Shown here piece by piece: positions 8,309 to 15,742 of a stretch of 64,000 bases of DNA. The notes beneath the pieces were generated by a model that was not told where the DNA came from, searched no databases, and saw only the letters and a program-made list of their open reading frames with translations. The DNA is from Pseudomonadota bacterium. GTDB taxonomy: Bacteria; Pseudomonadota; Gammaproteobacteria; Burkholderiales; Burkholderiaceae_C. The stretch lies in the NCBI GenBank assembly GCA_023387335.1, contig JAEWIF010000013.1, positions 30,196 through 94,195 of the forward strand, in the 5' to 3' direction. The position numbers were made by a program, and so were the translations under genes. How positions within the stretch are numbered: position 1 is the first letter of the stretch; each line of letters opens with the position of its first letter.

Positions 8309-9193
8309 ATGCTGGAAGGCTTCGAATCCCTGCGCATCGAGCGCGACGGCGTCACGCTGAACGTGCGCCGGGCGGGGAAGGGCGCGCCGCTGCTGTTGCT
8401 GCACGGCCATCCGCAGACGAATGCCATGTGGCACCGCGTCGCGCCCCAGCTTGCCGGGCGTTTCGAGCTGGTGCTGATGGACCTGCGCGGCTACGGCGAT
8501 TCCAGCCGGCCGGCGGCGGGCGAGCAGTCGGCCAACTACGCCAGGCGCGAGATGGCGCTGGACGCCGCCGCGGTGATGCGCAGCCTCGGCCACGAGCGCT
8601 TCCAGGTGCTGGCGCACGATCGCGGCGCGCGCGTCGCGCATCGCCTGGCGCTGGACCATCCGCAAGCCGTGGAGCGCCTTCTGCTGCTGGACATCGCGCC
8701 GACGCTGGCGATGTACCGCCACACCAGCGAAGCCTTCGCGCGCGCCTACTGGCACTGGTTCTTCCTGATCCAGCCGCCGCCGCTGCCCGAGGCGCTGATC
8801 GCTTCCGACCCGCGGCGCTACGTGCGCAGCGTGATGGGTGCGCGCCACGCGGGCCTGGCCGCTTTTGACCCCGAGGCGCTGGCCGAGTACGAGCGCTGCG
8901 CGGCCATTGCCGGGACGGCCGAGGCCATCTGCGCCGACTACCGCGCCAGCGCCGGCATCGACCTGGCGCACGACCAGGCCGACCAGGACGCCGGCAATCG
9001 CATCACGCAGCCGCTGCGCGTGCTGTGGGGCGAGCACGGCGCGGTGGGCCGCTGCTTCGACGTGCCGGCGCTGTGGCGCGCGGCCGCCACCGATTTCTCC
9101 GGCCGCAGCCTGCCTTGCGGCCACTACATCGCGGAGGAGGCCCCGGCCCTTCTGCTCGACGAAACCCTCGCCTTCTTCAGGAGCACCCCATGA
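8309..9193 (+). CDS. Haloacetate/fluoroacetate dehalogenase-like alpha/beta hydrolase
   Basis: Alpha/beta hydrolase of 294 residues. By eye it has the layout of fluoroacetate dehalogenases: HGHP (32-35) near the oxyanion hole, nucleophile Asp104 in AHDRGARVAHR with Arg105 and Arg108 for carboxylate binding, acid Asp128, His149-Trp150 for the halide pocket, Tyr211 and base His272 in CGHYIAEE. These positions agree almost number for number with the Burkholderia FA1 enzyme as I recall it. Such enzymes turn haloacetates into glycolate plus halide; an epoxide hydrolase role is the alternative. The stop overlaps the start of the dehydrogenase (ATGA). A CAGAAT box ends 7 bases before the ATG. Confidence 0.85.
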   Translation: MLEGFESLRIERDGVTLNVRRAGKGAPLLLLHGHPQTNAMWHRVAPQLAGRFELVLMDLRGYGDSSRPAAGEQSANYARREMALDAAAVMRSLGHERFQVLAHDRGARVAHRLALDHPQAVERLLLLDIAPTLAMYRHTSEAFARAYWHWFFLIQPPPLPEALIASDPRRYVRSVMGARHAGLAAFDPEALAEYERCAAIAGTAEAICADYRASAGIDLAHDQADQDAGNRITQPLRVLWGEHGAVGRCFDVPALWRAAATDFSGRSLPCGHYIAEEAPALLLDETLAFFRSTP

Positions 9194-10275
9194 GCAAGAA
9201 ACGCATCGCAGTCATCGCCGGCGACGGCATCGGCAAGGAAGTCATGCCCGAGGGCATGCGCGTGGTCGACGCGGCCGCGCGCAAGTTCGGCATCGACCTG
9301 CAGTTCGACGTGTTCGAATGGGGCAACTGGGAATACTGCGAGAAGCACGGCAAGTACCTGCCGGAGAACTGGAAGGAGCAGATCGGCGGCCACGACGCCA
9401 TCTACTACGGCGCGGTGGGCTGGCCCGACAAGATCCCCGACCACGTGTCGCTGTGGCAGTCGCTGCTGCTGTTCCGCCGCGAGTTCGACCAGTACGTCAA
9501 CCTGCGTCCCGCGCGCCTGATGCCCGGCATCGTCGCGCCCGTGGTGCGCAAGGACGGCAGCAAGCGCGAGCCGGGCGAGATCGACATGTACATCGTGCGC
9601 GAGAACACCGAGGGCGAGTACTCGTCCATCGGCGGCCGCATGTATCCCGGCACCGAGCGCGAGATCGTCATGCAGGAGACGGTGATGTCGCGCGTGGGCG
9701 TGGACCGCGTGCTGAAGTTCGCCTACGAGCTGGCGCAGTCGCGCCCCAAGAAGCACCTGACCAGCGCGACCAAGTCCAACGGCATCGCGATCACCATGCC
9801 GTACTGGGACGAGCGCGTGGCCGAGATGGCCAAGGCCTACCCGGGCGTGAAGACCGACAAGTTCCACATCGACATCCTCACCGCGCACTTCGTGCAGCGC
9901 CCGGACTTCTTCGACGTGGTGGTGGCCAGCAACCTGTTCGGCGACATCCTCAGCGACCTGGGCCCGGCGTGCACCGGCACCATCGGCATCGCGCCCAGCG
10001 CCAACCTGAACCCGGACCGCAAGTTCCCCTCGCTGTTCGAACCGGTGCACGGCTCGGCGCCGGACATCTACGGCAAGAACATCGCCAACCCGATCGGCCA
10101 GATCTGGTGCGGCGCGATGATGCTGGAGTTCCTGGGCCACAAGGACGCGCACGACGCGATCCTGCGCGCCATCGAGAAGGTGCTGGATCCCAAGTCCGGT
10201 GCGCCGCGCACGCCGGACATCGGCGGCAAGGCCTCCACGAGCGACCTGGGCAAGGCGATCGAATCAGCCATTTGA
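9190..10275 (+). CDS. ttuC: Tartrate dehydrogenase / D-malate dehydrogenase family protein
   Basis: NAD-dependent, metal-dependent beta-decarboxylating dehydrogenase of 361 residues from the isocitrate/isopropylmalate family. It starts IAVIAGDGIGKEVMPEG and has substrate residues in NLRPARLMPG, IVRENTEGEYSS, KSNGIAITMPYWDE, the metal-binding NLFGDILSDLGP and the cofactor loop EPVHGSAPDIYGKNIANP. The YLPENWKEQI and TEGEYSSIGG features fit the tartrate/D-malate branch rather than LeuB or Icd. It is coupled to the hydrolase gene by a 4-base overlap and probably regulated by the divergent LysR protein. Exact substrate remains uncertain. Confidence 0.88.
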   Translation: MSKKRIAVIAGDGIGKEVMPEGMRVVDAAARKFGIDLQFDVFEWGNWEYCEKHGKYLPENWKEQIGGHDAIYYGAVGWPDKIPDHVSLWQSLLLFRREFDQYVNLRPARLMPGIVAPVVRKDGSKREPGEIDMYIVRENTEGEYSSIGGRMYPGTEREIVMQETVMSRVGVDRVLKFAYELAQSRPKKHLTSATKSNGIAITMPYWDERVAEMAKAYPGVKTDKFHIDILTAHFVQRPDFFDVVVASNLFGDILSDLGPACTGTIGIAPSANLNPDRKFPSLFEPVHGSAPDIYGKNIANPIGQIWCGAMMLEFLGHKDAHDAILRAIEKVLDPKSGAPRTPDIGGKASTSDLGKAIESAI

Positions 10276-10394
10276 GGCATGTCGCGCCGGCCCCCGGCGT
10301 GACATAGTTTGTGCGGCCACCGGCCCGCAAGCCGCACCACGCTTGGCGCGCGGCCTAGAATGCGCGCCCGGCTGTTGTAAACCTGCGAGCCTTA

Positions 10395-10423
10395 TTGACA
10401 TGGTGAAACACCGTGGCTTTAAT
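10395..10423 (+). promoter_or_regulatory. Strong sigma-70 promoter for hupB leader
   Basis: TTGACA (10395-10400) is a perfect -35 box, followed by a 17-base spacer and TTTAAT (10418-10423), one mismatch from TATAAT. Transcription should start near 10430, giving a leader of about 138 bases before the hupB GTG. This is the best-matching promoter in the window. Confidence 0.8.
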
Positions 10424-10452
10424 CGCCTGCAGTGGCCCAAGGCCGCGCTGAA

Positions 10453-10519
10453 GTCTCCCATCCTCCTGGCAACGGCCTCGCGACGGCGAGGCTTCAGGGG
10501 CGGGAGACAAAAATTTTTT
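10453..10519 (+). promoter_or_regulatory. Structured, terminator-like hupB leader
   Basis: GTCTCCC (10453-10459) pairs perfectly with GGGAGAC (10502-10508). Inside it CTCCTG pairs with CAGGGG, and the innermost hairpin is GCCTCG-CGACGG-CGAGGC (10475-10492). The long stem is followed by AAAAATTTTTT (10509-10519). The T-run starts five bases after the stem rather than directly at it, so this is not a textbook terminator; it could be an attenuator, a stability element or the 3' end of a short RNA of about 90 bases. Confidence 0.55.
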
Positions 10520-10567
10520 AGAAGACCGACCGTCCAATACCAATCAATCTCTCAACGAGGGGCACCT

Positions 10568-10840
10568 GTGAACAAAACCGAACTGATCGAGCACATCGCG
10601 AAGCACGCCGACATCTCCAAGGCGGCTGCGACGCGTGCGCTGGAATCGATGATCGGCGCCGTCAAGACGACGCTGAAGAAAGGCGGCTCCGTGTCGCTGG
10701 TGGGCTTCGGCACCTTCGCGGTCGGCAAGCGCGCCGCCCGCAGCGGTCGCAATCCCCGCACGGGCGCGCAGATTAAAATCAAGGCTGCCAAGGTGCCCAA
10801 GTTCCGTCCCGGCAAGGCGCTCAAGGATGCGCTGAACTGA
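10568..10840 (+). CDS. hupB: HU family DNA-binding protein
   Basis: Nucleoid-associated DNA-bending protein of 90 residues. It has the HU/IHF fold with N-terminal helices (MNKTELIEHIAKHADISKAA), the core VSLVGFGTFAVGKRAAR and the DNA-embracing arm around GRNPRTG. The GTG at 10568 is chosen over longer in-frame starts because NKTELIE is the conserved N-terminus and GAGGGG lies correctly spaced upstream. The order hupB then ppiD, here with a tRNA between, matches the E. coli hupB-ppiD neighbourhood. Confidence 0.96.
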   Translation: MNKTELIEHIAKHADISKAAATRALESMIGAVKTTLKKGGSVSLVGFGTFAVGKRAARSGRNPRTGAQIKIKAAKVPKFRPGKALKDALN

Positions 10841-10856
10841 TGGCGGTTTGCCGGTG

Positions 10857-10932
10857 GGGTGCTTAGCTCAGCTGGTAGAGCGGCGCCCTTACAAGGCGTA
10901 GGTCGGCGGTTCGATCCCGTCAGCACCCACCA
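10857..10932 (+). tRNA. tRNA-Val (anticodon TAC)
   Basis: A 76-base cloverleaf folds by eye. The acceptor GGGTGCT pairs with AGCACCC, the D-arm is GCTC-GAGC, the anticodon stem GCGCC-GGCGT carries loop CTTACAA (anticodon TAC), the T-arm GGCGG-CCGTC has loop TTCGATC, and the discriminator A is followed by an encoded CCA. It starts 16 bases after the hupB stop. Confidence 0.96.
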
Positions 10933-10939
10933 AACCCCA

Positions 10940-10969
10940 GCGAAGGCGAACGCAAGGTTCGCCTTTCGC
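10940..10969 (+). terminator. Intrinsic-type hairpin after tRNA-Val
   Basis: GGCGAAC pairs with GTTCGCC around a GCAAG loop; the stem extends outward to GCGA/TTCGC with one bulge. It is followed by a modest T-rich stretch (CATTTCT). It lies 8 bases after the tRNA CCA. Confidence 0.6.
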
Positions 10970-11009
10970 ATTTCTAGGGCGCCCCGCGCTTATTGATTGA
11001 GAGTCGCGC

Positions 11010-12935
11010 ATGTTTGATTTCGTCCGCAAGCACAACAAGATCATGCAGGTCGCACTGTTCGTGCTGATCGTGCCCTCGTTCGTGCTGTTCGGCCTGGAGG
11101 GCTACAACCGCTACCACGAGCGCGGCGCCACCGTCGCCAAGGTCGATGGCCAGGCGATCACGGAGCAGCAGTGGGACAACGAGCACAAGCGGCGCATCGA
11201 CCGCATGCGTGAGCAGGCGCCCAACGTCGACATCAAGCTGCTCGACACGCCGCAGGCGCGCTACGCCACGCTGGAGCAGATGGTGCGCGACCGCGTGCTG
11301 GCCGCCGCCGCGGCCAAGGGCCGCCTCACCGCCAGCGACCAGCGCCTGGCGCGCGAACTGCAGGGCAACGAGGTCATCGCTTCGCTGCGCGGCCCCGACG
11401 GCCGCCTCGACATGGACGCGTACAAGGCGGTGCTCGGCCGCCAGGGCCTGACCCCGCAGATGTACGAAGAGCAGGTCCGCAGCGACATCGCGCATCGCCA
11501 GGTGCTGCTCGGCGTGGTGGGCACCGGCCTGACCACGCCGGCGCAGGCGGGCGTGTCGCTGGATGCGTTCTTCGAGCGCCGTGAGGTGCAGGTCGGCCGC
11601 TTCGACGCCGCCAACTATCAAGCCAAGGTGAATCCCACGCCCGCGGAGATCGAGTCCTTCTACAAGGACAACCCGCAGCTGTTCCAGGCGCCCGAGCAGG
11701 CCTCGATCGAGTACGTGGTGCTCGACCAGGCCGCGGTGCAGAAGGGCATCGCCGTCAACGAGGCGGACCTCAAGACCTACTACGAACAGAACCTCGCGCA
11801 GCTCGCGCGCCAGGAAGAGCGCCGCTCCAGCCACATCCTGGTGCAGGTGCCCAAGGGCGCGCCGGCCGCCGAGCGCGAGAAGGCCAAGGCGAAGGCCGAG
11901 ACGCTGCTGGACACCGTCCGCAAGTCGCCGCAGTCGTTCGCCGAGATGGCCAAGAAGAATTCGGACGACCCGGTGTCCGCGGCCAACGGTGGCGACCTGG
12001 AATGGGCCGCGCGCGGCGGCTACGCCAGCAAGGCGCTGGAGGACGCGGTGTTCCGCCTGAAGAAGGGCGAGACCGACCTGGTCGAGACCGAGTTCGGCTG
12101 GCACGTGGTGCAGGTCACCGACGTGCGCACGCCGCAGCAGCGCAGCTTCGAGCAGATGCGTCCCGAACTGGAAGCGCAGGTCCGCAAGGAACAGGCGCAG
12201 CGCAAGTTCGCCGAATCGGCCGACGCGTTCAGCAACGCGGTGTACGAGGCGGCCGACGGCTTCAAGTCCGTGGCCGAGCGCTTCAAGGTGGAAGTGCAGA
12301 CCGCCGCCAACGTCGCCCGCACGCCGCCGCCCGGCGCCACCGGCCCGCTGGCCAACCCCCGCTTCCTGGGCGCGGTCTTCTCGGCCGAGAGCGTGGAGAA
12401 GAAGCGCAACACCGAAGCCGTCGAGATCGGCCCGGGCCAGCTGGCCTCGGCCCGCATCGTGCAGTACAGCCCGGCCCGCACCCGCCCGCTGGCGGAAGTG
12501 CAGGACGACGTGCGCAAGCGCCTGGTCGCGACCCGCGCCGCCGAGATGGCGAAGAAGGAAGGCATGGAGAAGCTGGAAGCGTGGAAGGCCAATCCCGCGT
12601 CGGCCGGCTTGCCGGGCAGCGTCGTCGTCTCGCGCATCGACCCCGCCAAGCAGCCGCAGCAGGTGGTCGAAGCCGCGCTGCGCGCCGATCCGGCCAAGCT
12701 GCCCCAGTTCACGGGCGTGGACCTGGGCGCCGAGGGCTATGCGGTGGTGAAGGTCAACAAGGCCCTGACCCGCGAGGCTCCCGCCGCCCAGGCGGCTCAG
12801 CAGGAAGTCGGCCAGTACACGCGCCTGTGGACTTCGGCCGAGGCGCTGGCCTACTACGAGCTGCTGCGCGATCGCTTCAAGGTGCAGATCCTGGCGCCCA
12901 AGCCGGCCCCCGAGACCAGCACGGCGCAACGTTGA
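11010..12935 (+). CDS. ppiD: Periplasmic folding factor PpiD (SurA/parvulin-like, membrane-anchored)
   Basis: Inner-membrane-anchored chaperone of 641 residues that helps newly exported proteins leave the Sec translocon. It has one N-terminal transmembrane helix (about residues 12-29, after the short cytoplasmic MFDFVRKHNKIMQ), a SurA-N-like chaperone region, a parvulin PPIase domain at about 265-370 (RRSSHILVQV through TEFGWHVVQV) and a C-terminal region. The parvulin domain looks intact by eye; the E. coli homologue has little isomerase activity. Location after hupB supports the name. Confidence 0.94.
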   Translation: MFDFVRKHNKIMQVALFVLIVPSFVLFGLEGYNRYHERGATVAKVDGQAITEQQWDNEHKRRIDRMREQAPNVDIKLLDTPQARYATLEQMVRDRVLAAAAAKGRLTASDQRLARELQGNEVIASLRGPDGRLDMDAYKAVLGRQGLTPQMYEEQVRSDIAHRQVLLGVVGTGLTTPAQAGVSLDAFFERREVQVGRFDAANYQAKVNPTPAEIESFYKDNPQLFQAPEQASIEYVVLDQAAVQKGIAVNEADLKTYYEQNLAQLARQEERRSSHILVQVPKGAPAAEREKAKAKAETLLDTVRKSPQSFAEMAKKNSDDPVSAANGGDLEWAARGGYASKALEDAVFRLKKGETDLVETEFGWHVVQVTDVRTPQQRSFEQMRPELEAQVRKEQAQRKFAESADAFSNAVYEAADGFKSVAERFKVEVQTAANVARTPPPGATGPLANPRFLGAVFSAESVEKKRNTEAVEIGPGQLASARIVQYSPARTRPLAEVQDDVRKRLVATRAAEMAKKEGMEKLEAWKANPASAGLPGSVVVSRIDPAKQPQQVVEAALRADPAKLPQFTGVDLGAEGYAVVKVNKALTREAPAAQAAQQEVGQYTRLWTSAEALAYYELLRDRFKVQILAPKPAPETSTAQR

Positions 12936-12960
12936 TGCCGAGCCCGCGCGCGGCGCGGGC

Positions 12961-12966
12961 TATAAT
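12961..12966 (+). promoter_or_regulatory. TATAAT -10 box of tRNA-His
   Basis: A perfect TATAAT followed by CG lies 13 bases before the G-1 position of tRNA-His. No clear -35 box is seen at 16-18 bases. A GC-only palindrome (12942-12960, GCCCGCGC and GCGCGGGC around GCG) directly abuts it on the upstream side. Confidence 0.7.
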
Positions 12967-12979
12967 CGCGGTCTTCGAC

Positions 12980-13056
12980 GGTGGCTGTAGCTCAGTTGGT
13001 AGAGTCCCAGATTGTGATTCTGGTCGTCGTGGGTTCGAGTCCCATCAGCCACCCCA
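12980..13056 (+). tRNA. tRNA-His (anticodon GTG)
   Basis: A 77-base cloverleaf includes the histidine-specific G-1 at 12980 opposite discriminator C. Acceptor GTGGCTG pairs with CAGCCAC; the anticodon stem CCAGA-TCTGG has loop TTGTGAT (anticodon GTG); the T-arm GTGGG-CCCAT has loop TTCGAGT; CCA is encoded. Confidence 0.96.
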
Positions 13057-13066
13057 GACACCCATG

Positions 13067-13093
13067 AAAAAGCCGGCAACCGCCGGCTTTTTT
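13067..13093 (+). terminator. Intrinsic terminator after tRNA-His
   Basis: AAAAA precedes GCCGGC, loop AACC, then GCCGGC and TTTTTT. It is a textbook rho-independent terminator; the flanking A and T runs make it work for the convergent oxidoreductase gene too. Confidence 0.9.
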
Positions 13094-13112
13094 CTTTTCG
13101 GCGGTCGGCCCC

Positions 13113-14090
13113 TCAGCCGTTCACCATCACCAGCTTCCCCTTCACCCCGCGCGACCCCATGTGCGCGTAAGCCTCCTTGAGCTGCGCCATCGGCATCGTG
13201 CGGTCGATCACCGGCTTGATCTTCCCTTGCGCGTACCACTGCGCCAGCTCGCCCATCATCGCGGCGTTGGCCTTGGGCTCGCGGCGCGCGAAATCGCCCC
13301 AGAAGACGCCGACGATCGAAGCGCCCTTGAGCAGCGGCAGGTTCAGCGGCAGCGAAGGGATGGGGCCGGAAGCGAAGCCCACCACCAGGTAGCGGCCGCG
13401 CCAGGCGATGGATCGGAACGCCGGCTCGGCGAAGTCGCCGCCCACCGGGTCGTAGATGACATCGGGGCCCTTGCCGTCGGTCGCGGCCTTGATGGCGTCG
13501 CGCAGGTTGCCCTGGCTGTAGTTGATCGTCGCATCCGCGCCGATCGACTTGCACAGCGCGCATTTCTCGTCGGATGAAGCCGCCGCGATCACGCGCGCGC
13601 CGACCGCCTTGGCGATCTGGATCGCTGCCGTGCCCACGCCGCCCGCGGCGCCGAGCACCAGCAGCGTCTCGCCTGCCTTGAGCTGCGCGCGATCGAGCAG
13701 AGCGTGGTGCGAAGTTCCGTACGTCATGATGAACGCGGCCGCGTCCACCGCCGGGAAGCCCGGCGGCAGCGGGATGCACCCCGCGGCCGGCGCGATGGTG
13801 TGCGTGCCGAAGCCGCCTGTGCCCGACAGGCAGGCGACGCTCTGGCCCGCCTTCAGGTGCGTGACGCCTTCGCCCACGGCCTCGACCACCCCCGCGTACT
13901 CCGAGCCCGGCACGAAGGGCAGGGAGGGCTTGTGCTGGTACTTGTTCTGCACGATCAGCAGGTCGGGGAAGTTCAGGCTCGCCGCCTCGATGCGCACCAG
14001 CACCTCGCCGGCCTTCGGCTGGGGCGTGGGCAGTTCCTTCCACTGCAGCGCGTCGACGCCGACGGGGTTCTCGCAAAGCCAGGCTTGCAT
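13113..14090 (-). CDS. NADPH:quinone oxidoreductase family protein (zinc-free MDR)
   Basis: Medium-chain dehydrogenase/reductase of 325 residues of the quinone oxidoreductase branch. The N-terminal GroES-like domain contains ASLNFPDLLIVQNKYQ and FVPGSEYAGVVEAVG, and the Rossmann domain carries LVLGAAGGVGTAAIQIAK and an IYDPVGGD segment. The structural zinc cysteine cluster is absent. It likely reduces quinones, enals or enoyl thioesters with NADPH; the substrate is not predictable. It is divergent from surE over 100 bases. A TATGAT box on its strand lies at 14118-14123. Confidence 0.88.
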   Translation of the reverse strand: MQAWLCENPVGVDALQWKELPTPQPKAGEVLVRIEAASLNFPDLLIVQNKYQHKPSLPFVPGSEYAGVVEAVGEGVTHLKAGQSVACLSGTGGFGTHTIAPAAGCIPLPPGFPAVDAAAFIMTYGTSHHALLDRAQLKAGETLLVLGAAGGVGTAAIQIAKAVGARVIAAASSDEKCALCKSIGADATINYSQGNLRDAIKAATDGKGPDVIYDPVGGDFAEPAFRSIAWRGRYLVVGFASGPIPSLPLNLPLLKGASIVGVFWGDFARREPKANAAMMGELAQWYAQGKIKPVIDRTMPMAQLKEAYAHMGSRGVKGKLVMVNG

Positions 14091-14190
14091 GGGTCTTCCT
14101 CCTTACGCAAACGGCCCATCATAGGCAGGACGCCGCCGCCCGCAGTCCCAGCCGCGACCCCACCCCTACAATCGGCAACAGGCTGTCCGC

Positions 14191-14958
14191 ATGAAGATCC
14201 TCCTGTCCAACGACGACGGCTACCAGGCTCCGGGCCTGGTGGCGCTGCACGAAGCCATCCGCGACCTCGCCGATGTCGAGGTGGTCGCCCCGGAACACAA
14301 CAACAGCGCCAAGTCCAACGCGCTCACGCTGCATTCGCCGCTGTACGTGCAGGAAGGCGCCAACGGCTTCCGCTACGTGAACGGCACGCCGGCCGACTGC
14401 GTGCACATCGCGCTGACCGGCTTCCTCGACTGGCGTCCCGACCTCGTGGTCAGCGGCATCAACAACGGCGCCAACATGGGCGACGACACCATCTACTCGG
14501 GCACCGTGGGCGCCGCGATGGAGGGTTACCTGTTCGGCATCCCGGCGATCGCGTTCTCGCAGGTCGAGAAAGGCTGGGGCCACCTGGACGCCGCCGCGAA
14601 GAAGGCGCGCGAGCTCGTGCAGCGCGTGCTGGAGCAGGGCCTGGAAGCCGAGCGTCCGTTCCTGCTGAACGTGAACATCCCCAATCGCGCCGTCGGCGAG
14701 CTCGGGCCCTTCGAGGTGTGCCGCCTCGGCCGGCGCCACGCGGCCGAGAAGGTGATCCCGCAGCCCAGCCCGCACGGCCAGACCATGTACTGGATCGGCG
14801 GCGCCGGCCTGCCCAAGGACGGTGCGCAAGGCACGGATTTCCACGCCACCGCCCACGGACGCGTGTCGGTCACGCCGCTGAAGGTGGACCTCACCGACCA
14901 CGACGCGCTGGCCGACTGGTCCTCGCGCATGGGCCGCCTGGCCGGCGGTCCGAGATGA
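14191..14958 (+). CDS. surE: 5'/3'-nucleotidase SurE
   Basis: Metal-dependent nucleotide phosphatase of 255 residues linked to stationary-phase survival. The N-terminal MKILLSNDDGYQAPG provides metal ligands Asp8-Asp9; Ser and Asn ligands are in NNSAKSNALT and VSGINNGANMGDD, followed by YSGTVGAAMEG. It is first of the classical surE-pcm-nlpD-rpoS operon. A TACAAT box at 14167-14172 gives a very short leader. The stop overlaps the pcm start as ATGA. Confidence 0.97.
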   Translation: MKILLSNDDGYQAPGLVALHEAIRDLADVEVVAPEHNNSAKSNALTLHSPLYVQEGANGFRYVNGTPADCVHIALTGFLDWRPDLVVSGINNGANMGDDTIYSGTVGAAMEGYLFGIPAIAFSQVEKGWGHLDAAAKKARELVQRVLEQGLEAERPFLLNVNIPNRAVGELGPFEVCRLGRRHAAEKVIPQPSPHGQTMYWIGGAGLPKDGAQGTDFHATAHGRVSVTPLKVDLTDHDALADWSSRMGRLAGGPR

Positions 14959-15728
14959 CGCGCCGCCCCGGTTTTCCCGCGCGGCTGGCTCCGCCCTCGG
15001 CATCCCCGCAACCGGCTCAACGCGCCTCCGTCGCGCGCCCGGGCACGCCTGCGTTGGCGCCGCCTCCGCAAGGCGTGGGCCTGGTTTCGGAAGCGGTCCG
15101 CACGCGCATGGTGGAGAAGATCGCGGCGCAGGGCGTGCAGGACCCGCGCGTGCTGTCGGCGCTGGGCCGCGTCGAGCGGCATCGCTTCGTCGACACCGCG
15201 CTGGCCAACCAGGCCTACGAGGACACCAGCCTGCCGATCGGCCTGGGCCAGACCATCTCCAAGCCCAGCGTGGTGGCGCGGATGGTCGAGTTGCTGCTCG
15301 GCGCGACCACGCCCGGCGCGCGCCTCGGCCGCATCCTCGAGATCGGCACCGGCTGCGGCTACCAGGCCGCGGTGCTGTCGCAGGTGGCGACGGAGGTGTA
15401 CAGCATCGAGCGCCTGCGCGGCCTGCACGACAAGGCGCGCGACAACCTGCGCCCGCTGCGCCTGCCCAACGTGCACCTGCTCTTCGGCGACGGCATGGAA
15501 GGATTCGCCAAGGGCGCGCCGTACGCGGGCATCATCGCGGCGGCCGGAGGCGAGGCGGTGCCGCAGGCCTGGATCGATCAGCTCGCGATCGGCGGACGGA
15601 TCATCGCGCCCACCGTCGTGCCGGGCGGAAAGCAGTCGCTCGTGCTCCTCGAGAAGACGCCGCGCGAACTGCGGCGCAGCATTCTTGAGACGGTGCATTT
15701 CGTCCCCCTAAAATCTGGCATCGCTTGA
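14955..15728 (+). CDS. pcm: Protein-L-isoaspartate O-methyltransferase
   Basis: Repair enzyme that methylates isoaspartyl residues in damaged proteins using S-adenosylmethionine. The catalytic region starts near residue 45. GLGQTISKPSVVARMVELL is the substrate loop, ILEIGTGCGYQAAVLSQ the cofactor loop, and VYSIERLRGLHDKAR follows. The 257-residue protein carries about 45 extra N-terminal residues rich in Pro, Ala and Arg; translation from the ATG at 14955 is supported by the 4-base overlap with surE. Second gene of the rpoS operon. Confidence 0.95.
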   Translation: MTRRPGFPARLAPPSASPQPAQRASVARPGTPALAPPPQGVGLVSEAVRTRMVEKIAAQGVQDPRVLSALGRVERHRFVDTALANQAYEDTSLPIGLGQTISKPSVVARMVELLLGATTPGARLGRILEIGTGCGYQAAVLSQVATEVYSIERLRGLHDKARDNLRPLRLPNVHLLFGDGMEGFAKGAPYAGIIAAAGGEAVPQAWIDQLAIGGRIIAPTVVPGGKQSLVLLEKTPRELRRSILETVHFVPLKSGIA

Positions 15729-15742
15729 AGGAAAAAGACACG

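Noticed and set aside
12942..12960. GC-only palindrome between ppiD and tRNA-His as a ppiD terminator
   Set aside because: It has no T-run and directly abuts the tRNA -10 box; equally explained by base composition. Mentioned with the promoter only.
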